The notes beneath the pieces are model-generated. The model worked only from the letters and a program-made list of their open reading frames with translations. It was not told the DNA's origin and did not search any database. Both the position numbers and the translations under genes were made by a program. From Bdellovibrionales bacterium (GTDB lineage: Bacteria; Bdellovibrionota; UBA1018; CAIMNF01): DNA of 35,226 nt. Shown here one piece after another: positions 1 to 10,115 of this stretch (position 1 is the stretch's first letter; each line of letters opens with the position of its first letter). The stretch lies in contig JAGWXK010000018.1 of the NCBI GenBank assembly GCA_018969905.1, forward strand, positions 1 through 35,226, given 5' to 3'.

Positions 1-186
1 CCAAATGCCAAAAACATGAATGATGCGCTTTCTCAAATGCAGGGCATGATGAGTGGAAAGGGTGGTATGCCGCCTAATCTTGGAGCGCTCATGGGTCAAA
101 TGAATCAACCGCAGATGCAGGCCCAAATGAAGGCGGCAATGGAGATGCTCTCCAAGATGCAGCAAAACGGTCCTCGCCGCCGTTAG
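1..186 (+). CDS. ffh: C-terminal end of a probable signal recognition particle protein Ffh (5' truncated by window)
   Basis: Frame 1 is open from base 1 to TAG at 184-186. The translation PNAKNMNDALSQMQGMMSGKGGMPPNLGALMGQMNQPQMQAQMKAAMEMLSKMQQNGPRRR is Met/Gln-rich like the tail of an SRP54 M domain. Confidence 0.55.
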   Translation, partial: PNAKNMNDALSQMQGMMSGKGGMPPNLGALMGQMNQPQMQAQMKAAMEMLSKMQQNGPRRR

Positions 187-797
187 GGTTTTCCTGCGGA
201 TCGTGCAGGCGTCTTGCGGAAGGCTTTCAGGCGACGGCCGAACTCGTCCTTTAGGCTTGTTTCAATTGCCGGATCCAAGCCAAGGAAGCCGAGGGTTTCT
301 GCTGCGGCCTCCAAGGTGGAGACACATTCGGGTCTTGGTTCCTTTCGAATGTTTCCATATAGCGATCGGGCTTTGGGGACGATGAAGATTCGTTGTATCC
401 TTGTGAGCCACGCGTTTCTCCACCAAAGGGTTTTTGCCTGGGCCCAGGTACCGTCCAGCAGAATCAAGCCTCCGATCCTTGGACTCTGAGGAGCTTCGAT
501 TGGTCCTCCTTTTTTATCCAAGTAATAGATCCCCGGGAGCGCTCCGGGATCCACCTCTGCGTTCGTTCTTGTGCCAAGGTAAAGTGTGCACCATGCTTTT
601 GTGCTTTGGAGATCCTTGATTGCTTCCACCTCATTCCAGCCCTTTAAGGCGTGCGAAAGATTCCTCCAGGAAAGGCCCACTTTGACAAAAGAAGGTTGAA
701 TCAGATCCGTAAGGATCCGCGCGGATGAAACCTCCTGGTCTTTTCGGGACGGCTCCTGGGGATGTTGAAGAATCAAAATGGGAACCGGAATTTTCAT
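183..797 (-). CDS. DTW domain-containing protein (tRNA-uridine aminocarboxypropyltransferase, TapT-like)
   Basis: 204 aa with ILILQHPQE near the N terminus and LLDGTWAQAKTL (DTW-type motif), then RKEPRPECVSTLEA, as in the DTW/TapT family. Confidence 0.85.
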   Translation of the reverse strand: MKIPVPILILQHPQEPSRKDQEVSSARILTDLIQPSFVKVGLSWRNLSHALKGWNEVEAIKDLQSTKAWCTLYLGTRTNAEVDPGALPGIYYLDKKGGPIEAPQSPRIGGLILLDGTWAQAKTLWWRNAWLTRIQRIFIVPKARSLYGNIRKEPRPECVSTLEAAAETLGFLGLDPAIETSLKDEFGRRLKAFRKTPARSAGKP

Positions 798-860
798 GGC
801 TCTTCTAGGAATACCGAAATCGTGCTTCTCAGTCCACTGCTGATCCGATAGGCTCGGGTC

Positions 861-1787
861 ATGAGCGCGGATCAGATTTTGGAGAGGTTCAACCTTGCAG
901 CCCCGTGGACCCGGTTTGACGAGTGGACGGGGATCTGGATTGAAACCACCACCCAGAGCACATGTGTGCTATTCGGGGAGGATCAGGATTCGGATTTCAA
1001 AATGCTTGTGCTTCGGGGGAATGATCCTTCTTTCCGGTTTCTTCAATACCGAAGCGGCGAGTGGATTCCGGAATTCGGTCTTGACTTCGCAACCACTGAT
1101 GGACTTCGGGTCAGCATCATCGAGGACGAGGTTGATTCTTATTTGAGTTGCAGACCGGGTCTACCTCCTGATGCACTGAGACTCGATGAAAAACAATTTC
1201 TATTCGAGGTTTTTGACGCCATCACGTACCTTGTGGGGCGTTTGGATGCCGATGAAGTGCCTGTGCTCGGGGAAACAGAGGATGACTGCTACCATCTCTG
1301 GAAAGTTGCAGGCACTTGGCGAGCGGAAGTGCGTGAGTTTCCAGAGGAACAGTTTCAGAAATTCCAGCCCATCGAGGTCCAGGAAGCGCGAATGAAGCGC
1401 ATCAGGGCCGCAGATCTTCCTCAGGAGGGAGTCTGGGAGGCGGCACCTTTTTTTCTTCCGGCGACCCGATTTCAAGGGAATCAGGAGGTTTTTGTCCAAT
1501 GCGCAGCCGTTGCGGAGCGCAATTCAGGTCTTTTGGGCCTGGTCACCCTCGAAGCCCACGCAAGTCCGGAGCAGGAAGTGGCTGAGGCTCTTCTTGGTTC
1601 CATCGAGCAGCAAAAGCGACTTCCGCAGTTTCTGGTCGTGAAAGATGAACGATTGGCGGAAAGGATTCTTCCGGTGGTTCAAAGTCTCGGAATTCAGCTC
1701 CGGATTCGAAGGCGTCTCCGTGAACTTGAGCTCATTCGGGAAGAAATGATCGAGGAATTTCCCGATGATGATGCAGACGAGGAGTGA
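861..1787 (+). CDS. Uncharacterised protein, possibly with a C-terminal DUF6930-like region
   Basis: 308-aa ORF with ATG start. Acidic, no signal peptide. Family resemblance is weak and from memory only. Confidence 0.55.
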   Translation: MSADQILERFNLAAPWTRFDEWTGIWIETTTQSTCVLFGEDQDSDFKMLVLRGNDPSFRFLQYRSGEWIPEFGLDFATTDGLRVSIIEDEVDSYLSCRPGLPPDALRLDEKQFLFEVFDAITYLVGRLDADEVPVLGETEDDCYHLWKVAGTWRAEVREFPEEQFQKFQPIEVQEARMKRIRAADLPQEGVWEAAPFFLPATRFQGNQEVFVQCAAVAERNSGLLGLVTLEAHASPEQEVAEALLGSIEQQKRLPQFLVVKDERLAERILPVVQSLGIQLRIRRRLRELELIREEMIEEFPDDDADEE

Positions 1788-2832
1788 GTGCATCGTTTTT
1801 CCTGCATAAACCGTACCCGTCCTGGGAACGGTAAAGAACACAACTCAGGTCCGTTCCCAGATGCGAGCAGAGGATTTCGAATGCGCGTTTTCGCGCACCC
1901 CCGAGTATGCCGGTACTGTTGATGCGGGGTTCATGCACAAAGCAGTTGTAGGAAAGCACTTCTCCAGAGGAATTGAACACCGTGATGCCATCCATCGACA
2001 TCATCTTTCGAATCAGTAGGCCGTAGGAGCTGAGCGAGAGGGTTGCGGCTTCGTCCCTGTATTTGACATAACGATGAATTGCGCAAACCAAACCAAAGTC
2101 TTTTTGCAATACCACTCCATCGCGAAGGAATTCGGGATATTTGCGTCCCAAGGGCACGACCGCGGAAAGGGTTCCATGTGTGATGGAAAGAAGATCGATG
2201 GCGATCCTATGATAGAACGATTCCATTTTGCGGCGAAGACTGTCAGGCGCATTCTCGGTCACCGAGGCAACCCACTGGGAGATGGTCAATGCAGGATTCT
2301 GGGTCATTTCAAGAATTCCGGATGAGTCAATGTAATGGTACCTTCCGCTGGAGTCGCGGATTTCAATCAGATTTTCGCCGATTTTTTGGGCTCCGAAAAT
2401 TCCCGCCTGGGCATTGGGCTCTGTCAGTGTTCGAAGTCTTTGAAAGCTCGACTCATGAAGAGGAAATCGGTCAGTCCGAAACACTCCGTACTCGAGTGTT
2501 TCGGAATCTTCCTGCACGACAATGAAGATTCCCCATTCATGTCCACTTCCGATTGGACCGCAAACCTTTAACAAGGTCTTGATCGTGCTTGCAAAGATGG
2601 GTCCTTTTCCGATGGGAATTGCATCGTTCCCCTTGATCGATACCAGGAGCGTTGGCAGATCGTGGCTCACAAAAACCAGGGGCGCATTCTTCACGCCCTC
2701 TTCCTGATAGCCGCTCAAGCCGGCGATGACTTCGGCAAGAATGTTCGCAATCCTTTCGGGAGAGCGAAAAGATTTGCTGTATTCCCGGGTCAGGATTTCA
2801 AGCGTTGGCCGGAAAGATAAAACTCGATTCAT
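1732..2832 (-). CDS. DisA_N/diadenylate cyclase-like domain protein with a novel N-terminal region
   Basis: 366 aa. The C-terminal part reads SMDGITVFNSSGEVLSYNCFV...GILGGARKRAFEILCSHLGTDLSCVLYRSQDGYG, resembling the DAC pattern DGA-...-G(T)RHRAA-...-SQE. The N-terminal region is unassigned. Confidence 0.6.
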   Translation of the reverse strand: MNRVLSFRPTLEILTREYSKSFRSPERIANILAEVIAGLSGYQEEGVKNAPLVFVSHDLPTLLVSIKGNDAIPIGKGPIFASTIKTLLKVCGPIGSGHEWGIFIVVQEDSETLEYGVFRTDRFPLHESSFQRLRTLTEPNAQAGIFGAQKIGENLIEIRDSSGRYHYIDSSGILEMTQNPALTISQWVASVTENAPDSLRRKMESFYHRIAIDLLSITHGTLSAVVPLGRKYPEFLRDGVVLQKDFGLVCAIHRYVKYRDEAATLSLSSYGLLIRKMMSMDGITVFNSSGEVLSYNCFVHEPRINSTGILGGARKRAFEILCSHLGTDLSCVLYRSQDGYGLCRKNDALTPRLHHHREIPRSFLPE

Positions 2833-3021
2833 GCGGGTACATGAATAAGGGCTTCCAGTCTTTAGGAAAAGTCCCGGTGCAACAGAAAGGGGGGCTGGCG
2901 GGGCCTGGGGAGTTGGATTTGCTTTTGATTCTATGAGTTTTTCTTCTGCCGGCTGTTTTGAATGCGCTGCGCCGGAATGGATCTACGACGTGCGGGGTTC
3001 GGGAAGAGATGAGGTGAATTT

Positions 3022-3097
3022 TGGTGGAGATGCACGGATTCGAACCGAGGACCTTTTCCATGCCATGGAAACGCTCTACCAACTGAGCTACATCCCC
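3022..3097 (-). tRNA. tRNA-Ala (anticodon GGC)
   Basis: Reverse complement GGGGATGTAGCTCAGTTGGTAGAGCGTTTCCATGGCATGGAAAAGGTCCTCGGTTCGAATCCGTGCATCTCCACCA folds as a cloverleaf. Anticodon loop is AT-GGC-AT, the G3:U70 alanine identity pair is present, and CCA is encoded. Confidence 0.97.
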
Positions 3098-3263
3098 ACT
3101 GTTGAAAGAGGCACACAAGATAAACCCAGATCAGGTCATTTGGCCAGAGTTTTCTTTGGTAAAGGCGGATGACATGGCCGAAAAAAGATGAGTTCAACAT
3201 TTTTTAACCCCTTGAATCACTTCAGTTTTACTTTCTACATGCCCTTTGCTTAGGATAGGGCAC

Positions 3264-4283
3264 ATGAAGTCCTCTCCTCTGATCTTGGGTTTATCCATTC
3301 TGTTGAGTTCTTGTGCTTCCGCTCCATCTGGAAGTGCGGAGGACTCAACTCCTGAATGGGTCCGTCATCCGGAACGCCGGTTTTCTTCGGAACGGTATTT
3401 GAGTGCGGTTGGGGTGGGCGTGGATCGTGAATCCGCAATTCGTGATGCAAAAAAGAACATGGCGGAGAGTTTTCTTGTAAAGGTGAAGAGCGCAACTTCA
3501 AGCGAGAGCGAATCCAAGATGTCCAGAGATACCGGCGGAGGGCTTCAGGGGCGCTCTGATGAGAGTCTGAAAAAAGAGGTGAGTTTTGAATCCGTAGCTC
3601 GTCTTCGTGGTGCGGAGGTGAAGGAGGTAGTCACGGTGGGACGAGAGTCATTCGCACTGATTGCCCTGGATCGATTGGCCGCAAGATCCGGTCTACTTCT
3701 GGATGCAAACCGGATCAAGGCGAAGCTTGAGGCGGAACTTGGCTCTCTTGATGAAGCCTATTCTGCAGCAGGATTCCAGGAGGCTAAAAAAGACCTCGAA
3801 TTGCTTCGTGAACTTGGGTCCGAGGCTGCTGTGCTTGGAATGGGGGCCATCTTGCAAATCGATCCGCTTGAGAATCGATTTGCAAGGATGGAGTCTTCCT
3901 TACGTGTGCGGAATCGTAAACTTCGCTTCCATGTGAGTACTCTGAAGGGAGATGAGCGGTTTGCAAGAAATCTTGAAATCTGCATCCAGGAGCAGGGAGG
4001 GACGATCTTGAGCCCGGATGCTCCATCGGATGGTGCAGGACGGATTGCGGTCTCTGTATTTGAACAGCCGCAGCATCTGGAAGTCGCAGGATGGGTGAAA
4101 ATCAGGTTCGAGGTTTCCGCAAGTTTGGTCCGTGCAGATGGGAAAAGCATTCGCATCAGCGAGAGCCGCACCGAGACTGCACGAAGCAAGGAAGCTGTTA
4201 TGGAAGCGGTTTCCGATGTGATCTCCAAGAGTATTTGTGAACAAGCCTGGAGTCGTCTGGGCGAGTTGAAAGAGGAAAGGTGA
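3264..4283 (+). CDS. LPP20-family-like lipoprotein
   Basis: Signal peptide with lipobox ILLSSC, then PEWVRHPER...YLSAVGVGVDRESAIRDAKKNMAESF typical of LPP20. Internal ATG at 3264 chosen over 3246. Confidence 0.7.
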   Translation: MKSSPLILGLSILLSSCASAPSGSAEDSTPEWVRHPERRFSSERYLSAVGVGVDRESAIRDAKKNMAESFLVKVKSATSSESESKMSRDTGGGLQGRSDESLKKEVSFESVARLRGAEVKEVVTVGRESFALIALDRLAARSGLLLDANRIKAKLEAELGSLDEAYSAAGFQEAKKDLELLRELGSEAAVLGMGAILQIDPLENRFARMESSLRVRNRKLRFHVSTLKGDERFARNLEICIQEQGGTILSPDAPSDGAGRIAVSVFEQPQHLEVAGWVKIRFEVSASLVRADGKSIRISESRTETARSKEAVMEAVSDVISKSICEQAWSRLGELKEER

Positions 4284-4287
4284 AAAA

Positions 4288-4941
4288 ATGAAAAAAACAC
4301 TGATGATGATGGCAGGAGGAATTCTTTTGAATGCGTGCGGGGGAGCGCCGGTGCGGGAGGTTACCATCGAAGCCCCTCGCTTCAAGGTGACAGATGCGGC
4401 ACCCGGCGGGCGCGAGGCCTGGCTCGATAGTCCGAATTTTTATGCCAAAAAAGAGGGACTCGATGTGGAGAGTTATTTTTTTTACACAGGTGACTCCCAA
4501 AGTGCCGACAAGCGGATGGCCTGCGACAAGGCCTCTGCCGATGCGCTGGATGATATCGCAAAACAGGTGAGTACTTTTGTTGACAGCGCAATCGCGCGAG
4601 CGACAACGGATTCAACCGGCTCCGATTCAAACGGGTCTTCGGTGGTTTCTGCAAGTCAAACCGAGTCCTCCAAACTTTCGTCTCAGCTTTCCAAAACTCT
4701 TGTGAGTGGAGTGGAGAAAAGCAAGCAGTATTGGGAACAACGTGATTACTCCGAAACAGGCGGAGCAAAGTCGGTCTTCTATTGCTGGGTGCTTGCCAAG
4801 GTTTCAAAAAAGCAGGTAGATGATTTGATTTTGAAAGCCCAGAACTTTCGTTTCAAGAATGATCCATCGCTTCGAGCAAAGTCAGAGGGAAAACTGCAGG
4901 ATATTGAGAAACAGTTTGATCGTTACATGGAGTCCCGCTAA
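4288..4941 (+). CDS. LPP20-like lipoprotein
   Basis: Lipobox ILLNAC; WLDSPNFY...YFFYTGDSQSADKRMACDKASADALDDIAKQV. Confidence 0.6.
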   Translation: MKKTLMMMAGGILLNACGGAPVREVTIEAPRFKVTDAAPGGREAWLDSPNFYAKKEGLDVESYFFYTGDSQSADKRMACDKASADALDDIAKQVSTFVDSAIARATTDSTGSDSNGSSVVSASQTESSKLSSQLSKTLVSGVEKSKQYWEQRDYSETGGAKSVFYCWVLAKVSKKQVDDLILKAQNFRFKNDPSLRAKSEGKLQDIEKQFDRYMESR

Positions 4942-4956
4942 GGAAGGAGATATTGG

Positions 4957-5571
4957 ATGAATACCATTAAAGTATTGGCAGTATTGGCCGGTTTGGTTGC
5001 GTTTTCCGGATGCTCCTCTTTCAAGGCGCAGAGGGTGGATGAGGCGAAAGCTGACGAGAAAGCGATGGAAATCACTGACAACTGGGTTGATGGAGATACG
5101 ATCCGGGTCATCTCGGGTTCCATGAAGCAGGTGTATGCTCACAAAAGATTTCAGGAATTCAAGGCGCGTTTTTCCGCGAAACGAATCAAGGTCTTTGTGG
5201 GTGAAATCCGAAACAACACCTCCGAATCGTATTTTCCCGTAAAGGATCTAGAGGATGCGCTCCTTGAACAGATGTCCAATTCAGATGAGTTTACCTTGAT
5301 TGATGCATCCAGGAGGGATTCCCTTTTGAAGGAAATCACCTACCAAAATGACGGGATGGTCGATTCTGCCCAGGCCAAGAAGGTGGGGCGGCAGTCGGGG
5401 GCTGATGTGATGATTTTCGGGGACATCAACATGAAGCCTGAGACCCGCGACGGGAAAACCATCAAGACCTACACGGTGAATCTCCGGTTGACCGAGATTC
5501 AATCCTCAGAGGAGATTTGCAGGACGAGGGAGAAGATCAACAAATACAGTGAGGGTGGAGCGAAGTGGTAG
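4957..5571 (+). CDS. LpoB-like lipoprotein (penicillin-binding protein activator family)
   Basis: Lipobox AFSGC; KVFVGEIRNNTSESYFPVKDLEDALLEQMSNSDEFTLIDASRRDSLLKEITYQNDGMVDSAQAKKVGRQSGADVMIFGDI matches the LpoB family pattern. Confidence 0.8.
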   Translation: MNTIKVLAVLAGLVAFSGCSSFKAQRVDEAKADEKAMEITDNWVDGDTIRVISGSMKQVYAHKRFQEFKARFSAKRIKVFVGEIRNNTSESYFPVKDLEDALLEQMSNSDEFTLIDASRRDSLLKEITYQNDGMVDSAQAKKVGRQSGADVMIFGDINMKPETRDGKTIKTYTVNLRLTEIQSSEEICRTREKINKYSEGGAKW

Positions 5572-7205
5572 GAAGCCCTGGAGAAAAACCCAGGGCCCTG
5601 TCTCTCCTTTTGTTCGGATTCAGGTCCACCATTTTCATTCTCGGAGCAAGCGGGCTCGGGGCGTGTGCCACGGGAGATCATGCCAAACTCAAATCGGGTA
5701 GAGAACATTTTTCCCGAGGGGAGTTTCAGCGGGCAGAGGCCGAACTATACGCTCCAGCGGTTCTAGATCAAAAAAAGAGTCGACTTCAGCATTATTTGTG
5801 GCTTTCCTCGTGTGCGATCAGTGAGGGAGTCTATGAAAAGGCATTGTTTTATCTCGGGCGCTCCCGGGAGCTCGCAATCGAGCTTAGGTCCGATCGGGGC
5901 GGCTTTGAGTGGCTCTCATCAGAATACAAAAGCAACCCAGTGGAGTATTCCTATCTCCATTTTTTTCTGGTGGTGTCCAATCTCATGCTTGCCGAGGAGG
6001 GCTCGACTCCTGCCTGGTCGATTCCGGAATTGATGATGAGTGACGGGACGCTCTTGACCCCGGCCCAGAGTTTTCCCTCCAGGAAGTTCACCCCAAAAGA
6101 GGTTGCGGATTTCAGAGTCAAGGCGCGGGCGGAGTTGAAGGCTTGGGATCAGTTTCTTGTGCTTTTGAAAAAGACTTATCCGGATCATCCATTTTACAAG
6201 GAAGATCTGCTTGCGAGAATTCTCGGGAGTTTTGTTCTCGGAGGTTCCGGCGGACGGGAAGAGCGTCGCACCGCTGAGCTCCTCGGATCGCAGGCGTTGG
6301 AAATACTAAATTCAGGCACGAGTCCTTTATCTCTCGAAAAAAGAGCTGAGGCGCTGCGGGATTTGGCAAGGCACTTGATGAGGCGGGCGGCTGATCCTCC
6401 TTCCCGGAATCCTGAGGGGTTTGTCGTGGTGGAGTCCGGGATCATCCCCGAATTGAAGACGAAAAAGGTGGTGGTCGGTCTCAGTACGATCTTCGAGAAG
6501 ATCGAGGACCCGGTATTGCGCTTTCAATTGGAGAGGATTGGACTCGAGGTGCTGTTCCAATTTGCGCCCGAGTTCGGGTTGGTGGCCTTTTCCGGCGCCC
6601 TAGCCGGAGCTGTGGTAGGAGGTTCTGATGATCCTCCGAAATCCATCACTGGTGCCATTGATCGGAGTTTCGGTTTCGAGATTTCTTTTCCGAATCTAGG
6701 CCCCCCGGTCCCGGACTTGCCTGAGCCAAGACTGGTGCTCCAATCCTCCGAAGGAAATGTCACGGAATTTTCCTTGAAAACGGTGAGTCCACTGCGCGAG
6801 ATTTATTCCAGGGAGCTTGAATTGAGACAGGAGCGCGAGTGGATTTCAAAATCGGTCAGCATCGGACTCCAGTATCTTTCGATTCTTCTGCCTGCGGTTT
6901 CGGCCTATCGGGATGCCGTAAGAGAGGGGAATCTTTTTAAGAAGCTTGGGATACTTGCCGGATTTTTTCTTGCGAAAAAAGCGATTGATCGAGCAAATGC
7001 CCCCGATCTTCGGTCCTGGAGCCTTCTGCCGGAAATCATTTATGGAGGAATGGTGCAGGTGTCTCCGGGAACGTATTCGGCTACGTTGGTGTTTTCGGAG
7101 GGCACCGCTGAAAAACGCCACTCTTTGGGGGCGGTTACGATTCACCCGAAGGCTCCGTTTTTCCTGCATCGAAGAGTTTTTGATTCGTCACCCCGGGGCT
7201 TGTAA
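5565..7205 (+). CDS. Large lipoprotein, COG3014-like
   Basis: 546 aa, GTG start overlapping the preceding gene by 7 bp, lipobox GLGAC, followed by TPR-like helices ([17 protein letters not shown]...[17 protein letters not shown]). Confidence 0.65.
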   Translation: MVGSPGEKPRALSLLLFGFRSTIFILGASGLGACATGDHAKLKSGREHFSRGEFQRAEAELYAPAVLDQKKSRLQHYLWLSSCAISEGVYEKALFYLGRSRELAIELRSDRGGFEWLSSEYKSNPVEYSYLHFFLVVSNLMLAEEGSTPAWSIPELMMSDGTLLTPAQSFPSRKFTPKEVADFRVKARAELKAWDQFLVLLKKTYPDHPFYKEDLLARILGSFVLGGSGGREERRTAELLGSQALEILNSGTSPLSLEKRAEALRDLARHLMRRAADPPSRNPEGFVVVESGIIPELKTKKVVVGLSTIFEKIEDPVLRFQLERIGLEVLFQFAPEFGLVAFSGALAGAVVGGSDDPPKSITGAIDRSFGFEISFPNLGPPVPDLPEPRLVLQSSEGNVTEFSLKTVSPLREIYSRELELRQEREWISKSVSIGLQYLSILLPAVSAYRDAVREGNLFKKLGILAGFFLAKKAIDRANAPDLRSWSLLPEIIYGGMVQVSPGTYSATLVFSEGTAEKRHSLGAVTIHPKAPFFLHRRVFDSSPRGL

Positions 7206-7254
7206 AAACACCATCGGTCTGACACAATCCACCGGTCATCAAGGAGAGGCATTC

Positions 7255-8589
7255 ATGGTTAAGATTGAAAAAGTGGTTGCGCGTGAGGTTCTGGATTCCC
7301 GGGGATTTCCCACAGTCGAAGTAGAACTTTTTTCAGGTGACATGAGGGCCTCCGCCATTGTTCCCTCTGGTGCTTCCACCGGCGAGGGAGAAGCATTGGA
7401 ACTGCGTGACGGAGATCCATCGCGTTTTGCGGGAAAAGGGGTCTTGAAGGCGGTACAAAATGTCGAGCGAGAAATTGCCCCGGCAATCAACGGTAAAGAG
7501 TTTTTGCGACAGTCCGTGTTTGATGATCTTTTGAGAAATCTCGACGGAACCCCCAACAAGGCAAAACTTGGGGCGAATGCGATTTTGCCGGTGAGCATGG
7601 CGTTCGCAAGACTGCAGTCCATGATCCACTCAAAACAGGGTTTCTCCGCGCTTGCGCTCACGGAGAATATTTCCGGGGTTTTTGGAAGCCAAGGCATGAC
7701 TCTTCCAGTCCCCCTCATGAATGTCTTCAACGGAGGTAAACACGCTGACAACGGGATTGCGATTCAGGAATTCATGATCGTACCCACAGGGTTCAATCGT
7801 TTTTCCGATTCTCTTCGTGCGGGAGTTGAGATTTTCCACTCCTTGAAAAAGATTCTAACAAAAAAAGGTTTGACCACTGCAGTGGGTGACGAGGGCGGAT
7901 TTGCTCCCCGTATTTCTTCAGAAGATGAGGCGGGTCCCGGTTCTCATGAAAAGGTACTGACCCTCCTTTTGGATGCCATTGAGACTGCCGGCTACCGGGC
8001 TGGCGAAGATGTATTTCTTGCCCTGGATTGCGCTTCCAGTGAGTTTTCAAAAAAGACCGGAGCAGGGGTCAGCTATCAGTTCGAGGGCTCTTCTCGAAGC
8101 TCGGCGGAAATGACACAGATTTATGAAAAGTGGATTTCCCAGTACCCGATTCTTTCCATTGAGGATGGACTCGCAGAGCATGATTGGGAGGGTTGGAGGA
8201 TCCTTACCCAAAGAATTGGAAAACAGGTGCAGCTTGTGGGGGATGATCTGTTTGTGACGAATCCAGAGTTTCTTAAAAAAGGCATTGAAAGAGGAGTGGC
8301 AAACTCCATTCTGGTCAAGCTCAATCAGATCGGAACCCTGACAGAGACTCTTGAGGCGATGAAAATGGCTCATCTTTCAGGATACACCACCATCATCTCT
8401 CATAGAAGCGGTGAGAGTGAGGATTGTTTCATTGCGGATCTCGCGGTCGCGACGGATGCGGGGCAAATCAAAACCGGATCGGCATCCCGTTCGGACCGCC
8501 TCGCAAAATACAATCAGCTTTTAAGGCTTGAACAAGCCCTGGGGTCCCGTGCTAGATTCAAAGGGAAGGGGTCATTTCCGGCACGGTGA
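7255..8589 (+). CDS. eno: Enolase
   Basis: [97 protein letters not shown]. The 6946 ORF start is an upstream open frame, not the gene start. Confidence 0.98.
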   Translation: MVKIEKVVAREVLDSRGFPTVEVELFSGDMRASAIVPSGASTGEGEALELRDGDPSRFAGKGVLKAVQNVEREIAPAINGKEFLRQSVFDDLLRNLDGTPNKAKLGANAILPVSMAFARLQSMIHSKQGFSALALTENISGVFGSQGMTLPVPLMNVFNGGKHADNGIAIQEFMIVPTGFNRFSDSLRAGVEIFHSLKKILTKKGLTTAVGDEGGFAPRISSEDEAGPGSHEKVLTLLLDAIETAGYRAGEDVFLALDCASSEFSKKTGAGVSYQFEGSSRSSAEMTQIYEKWISQYPILSIEDGLAEHDWEGWRILTQRIGKQVQLVGDDLFVTNPEFLKKGIERGVANSILVKLNQIGTLTETLEAMKMAHLSGYTTIISHRSGESEDCFIADLAVATDAGQIKTGSASRSDRLAKYNQLLRLEQALGSRARFKGKGSFPAR

Positions 8590-8888
8590 ATCTGAAGAAA
8601 AGTCTCGATCGGAATCGAATTTGGGGAGGTTTTTTCCTGGTCTGGGTAGTTTTGCTCAGTGGCATTCTGGACTTTTGGGTGAAAAGTCCAGGGCTGAAGC
8701 AATGGATCAAGGTGAACTCTCTTTTGAACGAGAAGCGTCTTGAAATTGGCGAAACGGAGTCCCGTACCACACTCCTTTTGCAGATCTCACGTGAGCTCCA
8801 AACCAACTCTGCCGCCCAAGAACGGGAAATTCGAAAAGTGCTCGGATACCTGAATGAACAGGAGGCTGTTTTCGAGTTTTCTCCTTGA
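8586..8888 (+). CDS. FtsB/DivIC-like septum formation initiator protein
   Basis: 100 aa, GTG start overlapping eno by 4 bp. One N-terminal TM segment then a coiled coil. The position after eno is a common ftsB context. Confidence 0.65.
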   Translation: MNLKKSLDRNRIWGGFFLVWVVLLSGILDFWVKSPGLKQWIKVNSLLNEKRLEIGETESRTTLLLQISRELQTNSAAQEREIRKVLGYLNEQEAVFEFSP

Positions 8889-8959
8889 TCCCTGTTGATC
8901 TGGATTTGACATCGCCTTTGTTTGCGTCACAATCATATCAGGGGAGGCATCAAGGAGCG

Positions 8960-9163
8960 ATGCATATAGGACAAGTGATCTGGTTCAACGATTCCAAGGG
9001 ATTTGGCCTGATAGAAATTGAAGACGGGAATACGGTTTTTGTTCACTATTCCTCCATCCAAGGGGATGGGTTTAAAAGTTTGAAGCAGGGGCAAAAAGTC
9101 AGCTTCGATCTTTATGAGGATGAAGCAAAAGGGTATCTTGCAAAGAACGTAACGACTTGTTGA
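8960..9163 (+). CDS. Cold-shock domain protein
   Basis: [51 protein letters not shown] contains RNP1/RNP2-like CSD motifs. Confidence 0.9.
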   Translation: MHIGQVIWFNDSKGFGLIEIEDGNTVFVHYSSIQGDGFKSLKQGQKVSFDLYEDEAKGYLAKNVTTC

Positions 9164-9182
9164 GTTTTCATGAAAAGTAAAA

Positions 9183-9210
9183 CCCCTGCCTTCCGTTGGG
9201 AAAGCAGGGG
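9183..9210 (-). terminator. Intrinsic terminator hairpin for the minus-strand lipoprotein gene
   Basis: CCCCTGC...GCAGGGG inverted repeat (9183-9189/9204-9210). On the minus strand it is followed by TTTTACTTTT. Confidence 0.65.
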
Positions 9211-9252
9211 CCCTTGTGAGAGTTCACGTTGTCGTGAGGAATGAAATGAGGA

Positions 9253-9918
9253 TCAGAAGAAGGAAATCGGTCCTATCGGCATTTGTGAGTTGTTCAGATA
9301 AAGATAGATTTGAGCGCTGAAAATCTGGCCCATACCCGAGAATCCAGTCATGAGTGCCTGATGCACGATATGAACTGCGAGTGAAGATACACAGACATTC
9401 GGGTTGAAGTTATTGAATCCCTGATTTGGCAGGGGTGGTTGGGGATTTTGATAAGCGCCAAGGTTCGCAGCAAGTCCGAGAACCTGATAGAGCGTGGTTT
9501 GGCTGAGATTGATCATCCCGCTCACCAAGCCTCCCTGGGTGCCGCCCTGAGAAGCTGTGATCTGAATGGTCCCTGCACTGGACTGAAAGGGGGCGTATTG
9601 GATCATGCCCTGTCCTCCGGTCATCCCACCGTTTCCGATCATTGCCTGACCATAAGTTCCAGGTCGTAAACTGTTCATTGGCATCATTCCACCAAGGATG
9701 ACGGCTCCGTTGATGGCTGCGCCCTGTACGGTAAAGGGGATGGTTCCGTTTTGAAGAGGGACACAACCTCCTGGGCCAGCCGGATTGGGTCCGGTCTGGG
9801 GTCCCCATGGATTGTTGTTAAATCCATTCTGATTGAAGGCAGGAACGGCACTTGTGCCGCATGCGCCGATACTCAGCGCCAAAAAGGTTAATCCAAGAAT
9901 ACTGGACAGGGTTTTCAT
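9253..9918 (-). CDS. Gly/Asn/Pro/Gln-rich lipoprotein of unknown function
   Basis: MKTLSSILGLTFLALSIGAC lipobox, then low-complexity NQNGFNNNPWGPQTGPNPAGPGG. Confidence 0.7.
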   Translation of the reverse strand: MKTLSSILGLTFLALSIGACGTSAVPAFNQNGFNNNPWGPQTGPNPAGPGGCVPLQNGTIPFTVQGAAINGAVILGGMMPMNSLRPGTYGQAMIGNGGMTGGQGMIQYAPFQSSAGTIQITASQGGTQGGLVSGMINLSQTTLYQVLGLAANLGAYQNPQPPLPNQGFNNFNPNVCVSSLAVHIVHQALMTGFSGMGQIFSAQIYLYLNNSQMPIGPISFF

Positions 9919-10115
9919 AAAATATCTTCCTTTCACAAAAATGGAACTCTCGAGAAAGAAAGGAGCAAGGAGGATGCCAAAGTTGATAAAAGTGGTCTAT
10001 TTTTTTAAGGCCATGAAATCATGAATAAAAAAAAATAATGATTCCTAAGTGGCGATCGTGGTGATCCTCTTGGTGCAGGCGGGCTGTCAAATCATTAGAC
10101 GATGAGGAAAAACCC

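Noticed and set aside
2798-3200. ORFs overlapping tRNA-Ala (2798-3118, 2931-3200, 2933-3172)
   Set aside because: All cross the tRNA gene (for example GGCSSVGRAF and GGDARIRTEDLFH are tRNA translations); not coding.
6946-7254. Upstream in-frame extension of the enolase ORF
   Set aside because: It overlaps the lipoprotein gene in another frame and lacks enolase homology. The start at 7255 matches the conserved N terminus.
7239-8373. Antisense ORFs opposite eno, including a 170-aa one
   Set aside because: Opposite-strand frames of a conserved gene with low-complexity Ser-rich translations.
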